From contig CM055096.1 of NCBI GenBank assembly GCA_029204225.1, forward strand, positions 32,240,305 through 32,304,304: DNA of 64,000 nucleotides, read 5' to 3'. The notes under the pieces are model-generated. The model saw nothing but the letters and a program-made list of their open reading frames with translations. It ran no database searches and was not told where the DNA came from. Source of the stretch: Diphasiastrum complanatum (taxonomy: Eukaryota > Streptophyta > Lycopodiopsida > Lycopodiales > Lycopodiaceae). A program made the translations under genes and the position numbers. Shown piece after piece: positions 45,076 through 56,830 of this stretch. Each line of letters begins with the position of its first letter. Position 1 is the first letter of the stretch.

Positions 45076-45440
45076 AAACTTAACTTAAAAAAATTTGGGG
45101 GAGGGGGGGCGCCCCACTTTGAGGCACTGGCCTTGTTTGGGGCGTGGGCCCTGTCCGAGGCCAGTTGCCCCCCGCACCCCACTCTTTTTTTTTAAGTTGG
45201 GGGGTGTGCGGGCCAGCGCGCCGTCACCTCGCTGGCTCCCCAAAGTGGGGTGCTAGCCCCCTCTCTTGCGGCCCGTGCCACGAAGCACGGGCCCCGAGCT
45301 ACTAGCGTGCCCCCCCCAAAAAAAAAAACAAGAGTGGGGTGGGGGGGCAGCTGGCCCTGGACAGGGCCCGCGCCCCGAACAAGGCCAGTGCCTCCAAGTG
45401 GGGCGCGCCCCTCCCCTCCCAAATTTTGTTTAACTAAACC
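45076..45440. repeat. GC-rich fold-back element (inverted repeat)
   Basis: The left arm, about 45091-45205, matches the reverse complement of about 45306-45425. Shared blocks include AAATTTGGG, GCGCCCCACTT(T/G)GAGGCACT, GGCCTTGTT(T/C)GGGGCG, GGGCCCTGTCC and CCACCCCACTCTT. The outer edges extend weakly into AACTTAAC/GTTAAAC words. The central 100 bp hold two further hairpins (GCCAGCG with CGCTGGC; GGCCCGTGC with GCACGGGCC). No transposase is present; it resembles a non-autonomous fold-back or MITE-like element of unusually high GC content. Confidence 0.85.
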
Positions 45441-45689
45441 TTGTCATTTAAACAAACACCCCCTTCCCTCCTATCAATGTCATTTTTTTCATTTACGATG
45501 TTAAAATTTTTTGCCCCTCTTTAATTTTGAGTTTTTTCAATGTCTTACACCCTTTATTCTACCTTTTTTTTTAGTTTAAAAGAATTAGCTTTAGTTTATT
45601 TGGCTGCCCGAGTTGTAAACTCGGGTAGCCTATGTGGCAATTCTTAAAGGGTCTTTTTAACATTAGTAACTCCTCTAATGATTATACTT

Positions 45690-46324
45690 GTAGTGGAATG
45701 GAACTTCACCAAAGTAATAAGCAATGCAATAACCAAATGCAGAATCTCTTTAACCAATTACAAGCTAGCACCTCAACTAACTTGGGCTACCAACCGGAGG
45801 TATTTTTTGGCGATAAAAAATTCAAGCGCCGGAAAGTTGTTGAGGTCGTTGGTCAAGCTATTTTAGCTTGCACAATGTCCCAACGGATAAGGGGAGATCC
45901 TCGGTTCTATTGTTTTGGGAACCTCCTCATGGTGGAGGGAACTTTCCACGAAACCAGTGACTTGGGCTGAATTCCTAGCGGAATCCCGTAAAGCTTTCGT
46001 CACGATAGACGATTCTGAGTTATATATCCGTTTCATTAACTGCAAGATGGGCAACCGAGAACTGGACGATTATGTTCAAGAGTTGTTGGATTCTTTGGCC
46101 AAGGTGCTGCTATTTGATCGGAAGTTGGCACAGTGGCAATTCATCTCTGGACTGACTATCAAAACGAGTGTAAATGGAATATCCTCCATTCACTCGAAGA
46201 TGCTATCCGTGTGGCCAAGGCCTATGATAGCACTCTATTATTTTATTTACAACTTCACTTGCATGCTCATTGGGCCATGGGCTTATACACGCAGGATGCC
46301 ATGCCCTCGCAACACATTTTATTG
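45690..46324 (+). pseudogene. Gypsy-type gag relic
   Basis: The frame-broken plus-strand pieces read FFGDKKFKRRKVVEVVGQAI, then, in another frame, VTWAEFLAESRKAFVTIDDSE, MGNRELDDYVQELLDSL and WQFISGL. The order of W-x-F-x-R-x-F, then V-x-Y-x-x-x-L, then F-I-x-G-L is that of a retrotransposon Gag of the Ty3/gypsy type. At least two frameshifts separate the parts. Its upstream flank shares TTCTTAAAGGGTCTTTTT with 33575-33605. Confidence 0.65.
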
Positions 46325-48086
46325 AATGATTTTATTTATTTACACTTTGTTGGGAATACCCCCAACAAATGCACAAAGTTTTAATACAGCTCTGCATTAA
46401 ATCATCTAACTCTGTATATCTCTAGCTCATTGAACCATATGACTAGCATTTAGTAAACTACAAATAAAATAAAGCATTCCGTGAATGAAGCCATTACAGT
46501 AAGCAAAACCGATATTCACGCTCTTGGTACAAAATTATGCTCCTAAAAAGTTATTCTATCCTTTGTGATGCTCATCATTTACTCATTATTGTAGGAATAA
46601 TAGTATCAACCCCAGGATGATAGAGCCTCAGACAATGGTCAATTAAGCTATTTTACTAGGCAGAACACAGTACTAATATCATAGGCATGTGCGTGCAATG
46701 GCCTCTCCCATGTACAAACCTCTGTAAATAATGTTAAGTATTATTGATGTTTACGTTTTCTATTTGTTCGTGTATGTGTTTATGTTCAGAGCGCGGGCAA
46801 TGCTTGACAAATATGCGTGGATGTATCGATAAAGTGAAAAGCCTGGCTAGCAACACTACTCTTTATGAGCAGTCCATTTCTTTTTTTTGTCCAACTGAAA
46901 CGAGCCAAGTCATTCTAGGCAAATTCCACCAAGTTACCACTTTTAGCTGTTTCAGAATGTATGAGTGAATGTTGCTTGGCTAGTTTCTAGTCTAATTTCA
47001 TGCAAGAGATTGCCTCCAACACTACGAGCTACAATTTTATCAGAGCCATTGTAGTTTTTGTTGCTAGGAATCGAATCCACAAGTTGATCCTTTTGAAAGT
47101 GTGATTAAAACTAGCTCGTTGAACCATACGAATAGCATTGAACTGTGTCAACCCCAAACCGTAAACCAGAAAGAAGGCAGATAATAATATTATGATAGAA
47201 GCACTTAGTTTCTTCAAAATCTTCCAATTAACAATAATAATACTAAATGATAAGCTGAAATGTTGATACAACCATTGTATAAACAATTGTGATGGTGCAA
47301 AAAAGATGGTTGGGGGCCTTGTACACAAATATTGCCTTGATTTCAACCTATATATACTATAACATTACTTTCCAGAGAGGAATCTATCCAGAAACAAAGG
47401 ATTTAAGGTTGGCACCCTTCGAACTTGGAAGAAGAGTTTGTCCGGAGAGATCTCTCAGCTAGCTACTATCCATTTATGTCCAGCTCGACCAGTTCACCAC
47501 TTTCAGTGGCCGCCTGGTCCATTCCCTTTCGTCGTTGATAAATTTTTTGAAATTTTAAATCAATGGGGGTCAAGTGACCATGTACTTTTTATAGTCGCAT
47601 TATTGTATGTTGATTAATACACACGCACATTGGGTTAAAATTGTGTCTTCAGAAGGTGCATGATTCTCACATTTTTTTGTAGATGAATAGTGGAGCACCC
47701 TCCTCTTATGTCAAGTGCACTTGCAATTACAAATGTGGACGCACTCCATCTGGTGAACATATGCCAAGGCTGACCACATATGGTGGAGATCCCGTCTTAT
47801 GATGAGATTTTTCATGTGCCAAAAGTAATAGGCAGGACCCCATGAAAATTGTATGGTAAACATGCCTTGAAAAGAAATTTTAAAGAACAACACACTTTAT
47901 CTATCCAATATGTGTGTTGTTCGGAAGTGGCTAAAAGCCGCAAAGCTAGAGGAGGAACATAGTTTGGACCTAAGAAACAACAGAGCAATGCAAGATAAAT
48001 TAAAAGGTTTGATTCGAACAGGGCTCTCAAAATTAACATAAGTAAAATATTTACATGACTATGCTGATTAGATTATTGTCATTTCA
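46325..48086. other. No gene recognised
   Basis: AT-rich sequence with short frames on both strands. The phrase AGAAGGCAGATAATAATA occurs near 47172 and again near 49132, indicating a shared repeat fragment. Confidence 0.4.
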
Positions 48087-49420
48087 GGTTGCTGAAAATG
48101 AGCCCATTCGGTTGACAAATGTTGAAACAAAAGTGCAACTTGGAGTGGAGGTTAGTTCTAATTTTATCTTTTCTTGACTAGTATTCGATGGTTTTTTTGT
48201 ATGAAGTGAAATTTCTACTTCTTTCATGCAACTTGTAACGTGCTGTCAGGGATTATCTATCAGTTAAATGACTTGGCAGAGGTTGATCAACCTACCTCAT
48301 TGATGCAGCTTTATCATTATGAGGTATGCAAAAATGTTTCGGATTGTTCTATATTCACTAAGTCTAATATATTGAATGTGCAATGTCAATCTTGTAGGGC
48401 TTTTGTTGTTTTTGTTCCTTTTCAAGAAACAAATGTTCGAAATGAGGAAACACCACATGTAGGTCATGTTTTATACATGACTTTGTGGATGGGACGTCTG
48501 ACAACGAGGCCCCCGACACGGAAAAAGTGGAGTTGTAGTAGATAATTGCATCTAACTTGCTTAATTCACAGATAAATTATACAATTGTTATAAATCATTT
48601 TTTTGTCTTTTTTTTTCAAGACAATGAGATGTCATGTACAAAGTTAGAATCGGCGTCATGCAAGATAACTCGCAATACTAGAAAACGGAAGGTGTGCAAA
48701 GAATGTGATGTTAACTATAGGAAATTACTTTTTATTTTCTTGCTATTGATCAAATCCGTTATATTGCCTTGTAGATGACGCCAAAGTATCTGGAGAGTCT
48801 ACAAGACAATCGATGCAACAAAAGAGAAGTCAATGGAGCTCTCAAAGAAAAAATAATGAAGGTAATTAGCCGTTTGTCCCAATATTGATTGGATTTGCCT
48901 ATCTTTTGCATGCAGCTAGTATAATTCATTGTTTTATAGAAATCATATGTATATTTTACTATTTTTACGAGAATTTCATTATGTTTTGGTTGTGTTTTAT
49001 TGCTTTTAAAATGTGTTTGGAATCTTAAGTATTCATAGCTACACCATTATGTTTTTTATTTTCTACGCACACTTCAATTTGACATTCTGAAACTTGTTTG
49101 AACTTTTTCAGCCCCAAACTATAAATAAAAGAGAAGGCAGATAATAATACTCAAATGCAGGTTTTGTCTTATGTTTATTGTAGGTGGCTGACTTAGAAAA
49201 TTTGACAGAAAAAGATGGGAAAACAATTTTAATGAAGTATGTTTTGATCCCCACTGTGAATGAATTATATAAAGATATCAAAGTATACTACTCTGCATTA
49301 TCTAGAACTGCCAGGTCTGGATTTCTATTTGCAAAAAGTACTGGCAATGATCACTCTATTACGAATATGATAACAGATTTCGCAAATTTTTTGAGTAGAG
49401 AGAACAGAATTTCGATTTGA
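48087..49420 (+). other. Chain of exon-like segments, unrecognised gene
   Basis: Five short plus-strand segments are each bounded by AG and GT signals. About 48088-48150 reads VAENEPIRLTNVETKVQLG. About 48250-48323 reads LNDLAEVDQPTSLMQLYHYE. About 48621-48690 is basic and ends TRKRK. About 48777-48860 reads TPKYLESLQDNRCNK. The terminal segment, from an attgtag acceptor at about 49183, reads LENLTEKDGKTILMKYVL and stops at 49420. Phases are not all compatible, so splicing is uncertain or the gene is decayed. It lies 1.3 kb upstream of the DUF7869-like gene on the same strand. Confidence 0.35.
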
Positions 49421-50690
49421 AATTACTCTCCTGGGAAGTTGAATGTAGAGGATATAGACCTTTTGTGATGGGTTCCAGCCTTATTAGACCTATTTTGTGA
49501 GGGTTCTTCATACTCGTGCAGTTCATAAGATTTGTCGTAGTCTTTTTGTACCTTACTCTTTTTTTTTATTGCTTTGTAAAAATGCAAGTCTAGAGGTGAA
49601 TTAAGCACTCCATGCCTATCTATTGAGAGATTGATCATTACTATTTGGCACTATTTTATCTGTTACCAAAAATTTGTGTTTTGATATTGAATTTCTCAAT
49701 GCTCTAAGTTATATTATATCCTTCGTACTCATCTAAAATAATGATCGTCTATAGTGTTGAGAAGTGGAATATTTGGTTTGTAGCTTAAATTTTTTCAATA
49801 AAATAGACAACATTATATCTTTTGTATTTGAGACAAATACTGACTTCTAACATCATAAAAGTTTGTCTCTTCTATTTCCCTTTTGATAGTGGATGAGTGA
49901 TTGATCAGCACAAGTGCGCATTATAGTGTGTTGCTGCTGGTAGCTTTACTAGGTAAGAGTCTGCTAGTTCTCAGAATGCTTTGGTCGAGGTGAGCGATGT
50001 TACTGGCATTCCCAAAAATAATCAGCACCTACGCATGGTCAAAACACAACAAGTATATGATCCTTGAGGTTTTTCTGTTCTTGTTATGCTCAAAAAATTG
50101 GCAGGTGAATCATATTCAATAAAGTTGAAATGAAATTTCTTACAATAAACTCTTCAATACCATTTCAGATCTCAATTTTAGTTTTGCTACTTATTGTACA
50201 GATCTTTGCTTTTTTTTTGGGCAATATCGAAACAACTAGACCTAACGTTGTTAGCTCATTGCTCAAAGATTTGACAGGCCCAGCCCAGTGTTTGGTTCCT
50301 ATACCCTTTTAATAAAGCAATCAATGCAAATGATCGCATATCAGCAAGGAGGGGGAGATCTCAATCCAGAACTTTCTCTGTTCAGTTAGTTGTAGTTATT
50401 GATGTATTTAGATTTCTATTCCAATCACAGATAGTTTAATATTGCTTTCTTATTAGAATCTCAGAACAAAGCTAGTGAGATGATCCTAACTGTGGCTTGT
50501 GATAATTTTCAGGTACGTGCACAGACAAGAACATTGACATAGGTCTAGGTCCTGATAGCTCGGGATATGGCATATGGCAATACATTATCTAGATAATCAA
50601 CACCTGCCTATATGAATGTGCTCCTTCTGACATCCATTTGTCTTGTGGATGGTTTGCTTTAGCTCTACTAGTCAATCCGGCTATTTTTAG
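49421..50690. other. No gene recognised
   Basis: AT-rich spacer between the exon chain and the DUF7869-like gene. Short frames only. Confidence 0.45.
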
Positions 50691-52477
50691 ATGAAGCATA
50701 TGATGACTGCCTTGTACAATGGTGAACTACTTAATAGTGGTGAAATGATTATGTTTTTCAAAAGAAAAGAAAGATATAAGAAAGACTTAAAAGCTTCACC
50801 TATTTTGACAAAATGTCAAAAACAACCAATTACAAGAGAGGAGATTCAAAAGGTACGATGCATTATTTGTTGTTCATCTTGTTGCTTGCAGAAATTAAAC
50901 AACAAAGAGATCGAGGAGAAGAGATCCAATTTCTTTTTGCAAAGTAAAGATGAAAAGAATTACTATTTGTGTGCCACAGTGAGACCCGACAATTATTCGT
51001 ATGCATAATTTTTAAATGCAACAAAGGTTTGTCAAAAAGCCTACAAAGTTGTTCATGCATGCCCTCAAAGAATGCACGCACGACTTCAAAAAGATCCAAC
51101 ATTGTGAGGATCGTTGCAGGGTAGAACTGTGTCTCTGAATGCTTTGAATGCAACGGATTGGCTAAAGCATTTTGTGGATGTGCATGGAGAAAAGTTACCA
51201 AATTCATTATATTTTCACCTGCCAGATAATTTTACAAAATTGGAGATATTTTTGATGTACAAGGAGTTCACTAAGACAAAAAATGTTGCCTATTTAAGTT
51301 ACTTGTATTTTCTTAGGATTTGGAAGAGAGATTTTGGTTTGGTGAAGATTCCTAAAAAATCATGAATGACAGTTTGTTCGACATGCGAGTTGTTAAAATC
51401 TGCCAAACAACTAGCAAAGACCAATGATGAGAAAGGTAAAAATTAATTAGCTTTCAGTATTTAAAAACTATATTTTTTTGTTAATTTTTTAGTTTTCAAA
51501 TTATTAATGTTATGATATTATCATAATTTTATTGAATATTTTAATCGTTACATTTTGTAGTGGATGCTGCAAAAGTGCTTCAAGCGCACAAAGATCAACA
51601 AACAATGGAAAGACAAAAATTAACGAAACATCAAAAGAAATGCTTGAAAATTTCACAAAAGTATCTGGGCCTTGTCATCGATGGCATGGATCAGAAGAAA
51701 ACGATGTTACTTCATTTCGTTAGAGTGCCAAAAAATTTGAACGAGGCAGATTTTATTTCAAGTTCATCTCGTTGGAGCACTTGTGTTTAATGACACATTG
51801 GAGTCGAAAGTGTTTTTCAATTATCCCAATGTTCGAAATGATTCACCATTATATAAAAGATAATTTGCGAATTTGGTGATAATCTTCCAGAAATATTGTA
51901 TTTGCAACTGGACAACACCGCTAGGAAAAATAAAAATCAAACTGTACTAGCTTACTTGTCCATGTTGGTAGAGAAAAAAGTTTTCAAAAAAATAAAAGTA
52001 AGATTTTTGTTGGTGGGTCATACCCATGATCAAATTGATCAGATGTTTAGTTGTTTTTCCAAAAGACTAAGACACAAGAAGACATTTTCTTTACCAGTGC
52101 TTCAGAGCATTGTTGAAGAATCATATGTGCCAAAGCCAAATGTGTCGTTAATCAGGCATACATATGATTTTCGTGAATATATTAAGGCGTCCAATGAAAC
52201 AAGTCATCAATGTGTTGCTACCATTCATGATATTAGCTTTCAACATCAGTTCAAAATCAAATGTAATGAAACTAGCATCACATTGCTATGGGACAAACAA
52301 TTTTCAAGTTTAGTTTCATGGTTTTTGTTCAATATACCATCTGGTCAAATCAAGTTTGTTGCATTGTCTCCCTTGAAGTCCATTCTAGAAGAACAAAAAG
52401 CACAAAGAGAGCATCGTGAGGTTGACCCATTTGCCTCGTTAAATTTTTTGGATTCAAGTATTGAAGAAACTTATTAA
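50691..52477 (+). pseudogene. DUF7869-like gene, decayed
   Basis: Ordered pieces on the plus strand. 50870-50990 reads CCLQKLNNKEIEEKRSNFF. 51020-51365 reads VCQKAYKVVHA, then WLKHFVDVHGEKLPNS and SYLYFLRIWKRDFG. Next is VCSTCELLKSAKQ to a donor at about 51436. An acceptor at about 51560 (cattttgtag) leads to LVIDGMDQKKTMLLHF. The last piece, 51896-52477, reads YLQLDNTARKNKN and LVGHTHDQIDQMFS. The D-G-M-D-Q, Q-L-D-N and GHTH-x-x-ID-Q-x-F series is what I recall of proteins named DUF7869, multicopy in many eukaryotes; the spaced acidic residues suggest a DDE-type enzyme (inference). A TGA at about 51109, a stop at 51363 and frameshifts near 51760 and 51870 disable it. Confidence 0.65.
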
Positions 52478-52510
52478 TTTTTTGATGAGTTTGATCAACA
52501 TTGGTGGATG

Positions 52511-53201
52511 TGTGAAAAGTACAGTACTAAGGACCATAAATGGATCTTTGAATGATCCACAAGGTGATTGTATGCTTGTTAAACAATCTATCAGAAACTA
52601 GTCATCAGAAAACAAGATTTAGTTTAGCAGCTTGATAGGAAACAAGTAGAGACAATCAAAGCATTGATCAATTAGTGTAATCCAACTCCACACGTGTGGA
52701 AATAAGCCTGTAGTACGGCCTGTAGACAATGTTTACAAAGTGCCAAAGCTGGGTTTCATTGGAAATCAAGAGTAATCACCATACAATAAGAGGAAACTCG
52801 AGTTTCTCCTTGAGGCTCCAAAAAGTTTCTATCTTCTCACTATGGAAAATGGGAATACATAGTAAAACACACTTCCTTTGCTAAGTTAGGTGAAAATCCA
52901 GCATGTAATAAGAAAGTAGACTCCACTTTCTTGCCCTAATGTGAAAACCCTAGCCTAGATCCAAGAGTCATGCTTGGTAGGTGCATGGTAGGTACAAATT
53001 TCATCATAAATCACGGTCTAGATCCTATAAAGTAGGAATCACTACCAAATGGACACAACCACTCCTCTTGACTCGTGGTAACCTACTTTAGGTGTGTATG
53101 TACAAGTGGCACTTTGGCCATTCAAGTAACCAACAAACAATATTGACAAAATGTACAATATTCTACATGGCTAGATTTGCCAATGTAGGCAATTTTTCAC
53201 A
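52511..53201 (-). mobile_element. 3' LTR (691 bp) of the minus-strand copia element
   Basis: On the minus strand it starts TGTGAAAAATTGCC right after the purine tract TTTGAGGAGAG and ends TACTTTTCACA. The termini TGTGAAAA and TTTTCACA are mutual inverted repeats. The polyprotein frame stops at 53171, so its last codons overlap the LTR by about 30 bp. It contains CCACACGTGTGG (near 52692), a word also in the 11.6-12.3 kb LTR. Confidence 0.88.
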
Positions 53202-54720
53202 CTCTCCTCAAATCTAGCCTTGGAGATCACAATGCTTTTATCAATAACTCCAATTGAAGATCTAAGCTTGACAAATGAATCTTTAGATAAAGATTTAGTA
53301 AATAAATCAGCCAAGCAACTTGATGATGGCACGTGTTGGAGCTTGATCTCTTTAGCTTGCACTTTTTCCCTCACGAAATGATGAGCAATTTTGATGTGTT
53401 TGCTCCTTGCATGGAATGTAGGATTAGTTGCAAGTAATTGGGTTGATTGGTTGTCACAATAGATGATAGGGATCTCCTCCTCCATGACATGAAGCTCCAC
53501 CAATAGCCTTTTGAGCCACAAGACCTCCTTGCATGTTGATGTCAAGGCCTTGTAATCAGATTCTGTAGAAGATAGGGAGATGGTATCTTGCTTTTTGGAA
53601 AGCCATGATACTACTCCATCACATAGAAAGGTGGAAAAGGCACTTGTTGATCTTCTATCCACTTTGTCAACTGCAAAATCCGAGTCACTATAGGCTCTTA
53701 AGCCAAGATTAGTTCCTCTATACAAAATACCAAAATTCTTAGTGGATGAAATATATCTAAGAACTCTTTTGGCCATCTTCCAATGTGAAACTAGAGGACT
53801 TTGCATGAATTGGCTTACCTTTCCAACACTATAACTAGAATCAGGTCTAGTTACAGTTAAATAGATCAAGAAGCCAATAAGCCTTCTATATAATGTGATG
53901 TCCTCAAAGGATGCTTCATCACAACGAATAGATGCTTTTACATGTTGCTCCATTGGTGTCTCAATGCCTTTACAATTCTGCATTCCAAATCTATCTAGGA
54001 TGGATGTAGCATATTTAGATTGACAAATGAAGCTAAAATCACATCCTCTAATAACCTCTATTCCAAGAATGAAGCTTAATAGGACGAGATCTACCATCTT
54101 AAACTCTTTTGCTAAAGCAATTTTTACATCTCTAATTCCATCTAGATCATTACCACTCAAGATAATGTCATCTACATACAAAACAAGAATAATGATCATG
54201 CCATCATGAAAACTTATATACAATGATGGATCATAGGTGCTCATTACAAAATTGATGGAAATGAGAAAAGAGTTTAGCCTAGAGTACCATGCTCTAGGTG
54301 CTTGCTTGAGCCCATAAAGGCTCCTCTTCAAAAAACACACCTTTCCTTCATGCTTTGCCTTGATGAAGCCCTCGGGTTGCCTCATGTAGATCTCTTCCTC
54401 CAAATAACCATTGAGGAATGCATTTGTGAAGTCAAGTTGGAATAGCTCCCAATTGAAGGTTGTAGCAAGATTAATTTTCAACCTGATAGTAACAAGCTTA
54501 GCCACAAGTCTCATCATAATCAATGCCTTTGGTTTGTAAAAAACCTTTGGCAACAAGCCTAGGTTTATGCTTGCTTATTGATCCATCTTGATTATTCTTC
54601 AATCTAAATACCCACTTGCAATCAAGAGGTTTCTTCCCTTGAGGAAGATCTACAAGATCTTAAGTATGATTCTCAATAAGAGCATCATACTCTACTTGCA
54701 TAGCATCCATCCAACTTTTA
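53171..54720 (-). CDS. Copia reverse transcriptase - RNase H (nearly intact)
   Basis: The open frame 54556-53171 holds RT motifs FQLDFTNAFLNGYLEEEIYM, SLYGLKQAPRAWYSRL and VLYVDDIILSG, then the connection (YRRLIGFLIYL) and RNase H (YSDSDFAVDKVDRRSTS, SLSSTESDYKAL, IYCDNQSTQLLATNP, LADLFTKSL). The upstream RT start (near 54720-54560) is separated by a frameshift. Of all copia copies in the window this is the best preserved catalytic part, although the surrounding polyprotein is broken. The listed first codon is not a true start, since it belongs to a polyprotein. Confidence 0.92.
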
Positions 54721-54740
54721 GACTTACAAGCATCTTCATA

Positions 54741-56115
54741 TCATGTTGGCTCATCTAAAATTGAAGTAAGAAAGGTGTAAGATGTGAAAGATGATGAGCC
54801 TTCCCTTTGATCACCTTGACCATCATAGGTGAGCCTCAATGGCTCGGATCTTGCCCTTGTAGATCTTCTTAGAGTTCTTGGAGTTCTTGCATCTTGAGGT
54901 GGATCCTCAAGTTCTTCTTCACTTGGAAGCTCCTCCTCCATCCTAGCATGATCCTTGGCATCAATATGATTAGTAGCATTATCATCCAAATCACAAGCAT
55001 GTCCTTCATAAAAAATAACATCCCTACTCACTATCACCTTGCTAGTGATGGGATTAGAGACTCTATAACCTTTGCTATTCTCACCATATCCCACAAAGAT
55101 GCCTTTGATGGATGTTGCATCATCCTTCCTTCTCTTATCCAAGGATTGGTATACATAGCAAGTGGATCCAAAAACTTTGAGATCCTTGAGATTGGGCTTC
55201 TCTCCAAATAGAGCTTCAAATGGTGTGATTCCTCCAATGGCTTGGTTTGGCAATCTATTGCACAAATAGTTAGCACAAGTTATTGCTTCACCCTAAAATG
55301 GTTTGGATAGATAAGCATCTAGCCTTAAGGCCTTAGCACACTCACAAAGAGATCTATTTCTTCTCTCACTCACTCCATTTTGTTGAGGGGTGTATGGACA
55401 TGACAACTCCCTCTTTATGCCATTAGAACTACAAAAGTCAATCAACTTATTGGAGATATATTCACCTCCATTATCATCTCCTTAATACCTTAATCTTGGT
55501 ACTAAGCTGATTTTCTACCAAAGTCTTGAATTTTACAAAAGAATCAAACACCATTGATTTGCTAGACAAGAGGTTCATCCAATAAAATCTAGAATAGTCA
55601 TCAATGAAGATTACATAGTACTTGGCACCACCATTAGACTCATGTGAAAAACTATGAACATCCGAATGGATGAGTTCAAGAGGAGAGTTTGATCTTGATG
55701 TAGATCTGGAGAAGGGTAGTTTGTGAGCCTTTGAGAGACTGCATGCTTCACATCTCTTCCCACACTTTGACAAATGCTTGGGGAGTCCAACTCCAAGCTC
55801 CTTTGCAACCATAGATTCCATGGCTTTGTAGTTGGGGTGGCCCAACCTTTTGTGCCACAGCTCCACCTTTGATAACTCCACCTTTGCCAAGTTAACACTC
55901 TCCACTGCAACATTAGCATCAAGCTTAAACAATCTACCTTGCTTAAAGCCTTTGGCTATACATTCTTCATTTCTAAGGATGGAACAAACTCCATGCTTAA
56001 ATTGTACATCTAGGCCATTATCCATTAACTGGCCAACACTAAGCAAATTCTTGGTTAACTTAGGAACATAAAGAACATTATCAAGATTCATCCTTTTGGA
56101 TGATCCCACATACAA
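54741..56115 (-). pseudogene. Copia integrase (same element), one or more frame breaks
   Basis: The pre-integrase finger (LWHKRLGHPNYKA, CEACSLSKAHK) and the integrase first Asp (IHSDVHS) are in 56115-55474. A break near 55480 follows KVLR, with GGEYIS and PYTPQQNGV in another frame. From 55265 the C-terminal part continues (TPFEALFGEKPNLKDLKVFG, IFVGYGENSKGYRV) to an acidic tail with RRSTRARSEP. Confidence 0.9.
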
Positions 56116-56126
56116 GGGAATTGTTC

Positions 56127-56830
56127 CTATTCCATCTTACATTCTTGACTACTTGCAGTATAGATTGATCTATGTAAATCATTGTAAGAAAGTAAAGTGG
56201 AGAATATGTCCTTTTGATATGTCATGTGGGAACTAGCCCCACTATCAATCCACCAAGAATCATTGGTGTTGCTCTTGGATGATGGTGGTTTGTTGGAAAC
56301 CATCAAGGATGACTCTTCATCCTCCTCCTCCTCCTGATGTGCAATGTTGCTTTGTTTGCTCTCTCTTGTGCCTTCTTCTTCTTGAGACATTCTGATGCAA
56401 AATGTCCTTTCTTTCCACAGAAAAAACATTTGTACTTGGACTTGTCTTTGATCTTGCCCTTTGAGCTTGAAGCCTCATCCTCTTCCTTGGTCTCCTTGAA
56501 GTGCTTCTTCTTTCCATTGGTCATCTTCTTGCCTTTGAATGAAAAATTAGCTTTCTCATCACCATCCTGCAGAGAAATAGCATTCATTCTTGCATTGGTA
56601 TGCATCATCCTACACTCTTCAGCCACTAATACACTGTGTAGCTTTTCTATAGTAGGCAAAGTGTTTTGGATTGCAAAGCTTTGGACCAAATTTGTAAAGC
56701 CACTCCCTAGACCATTGAGGACAATCTGAACAAGCTCACTATCTTGAATCTTTTCTCCAATGGAAGCTAACTCCCTATTGAGAGACTTGATTCTTAGCAC
56801 ATAATCCTATGCACTCTCATCAATGCTAGA
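56127..56830 (-). pseudogene. Copia gag C-terminal half and protease (same element)
   Basis: From about 56812 the gag reads YVLRIKSLNRELASIGEK, ELVQIVLNGLG, LVAEECRMM, then a CX2CX4HX4C knuckle (CFFCGKKGHFASEC) and, in another frame, the protease DSWWIDSGASSHMT. The 5' half of gag and the 5' LTR are missing: at about 56830 the sequence switches to the leader of the plus-strand copia element. Confidence 0.9.

Noticed and set aside
45192-45504. Pro/Gly-rich frames in the fold-back element
   Set aside because: They are products of high GC content and of the inverted repeat; both strands give similar open frames.
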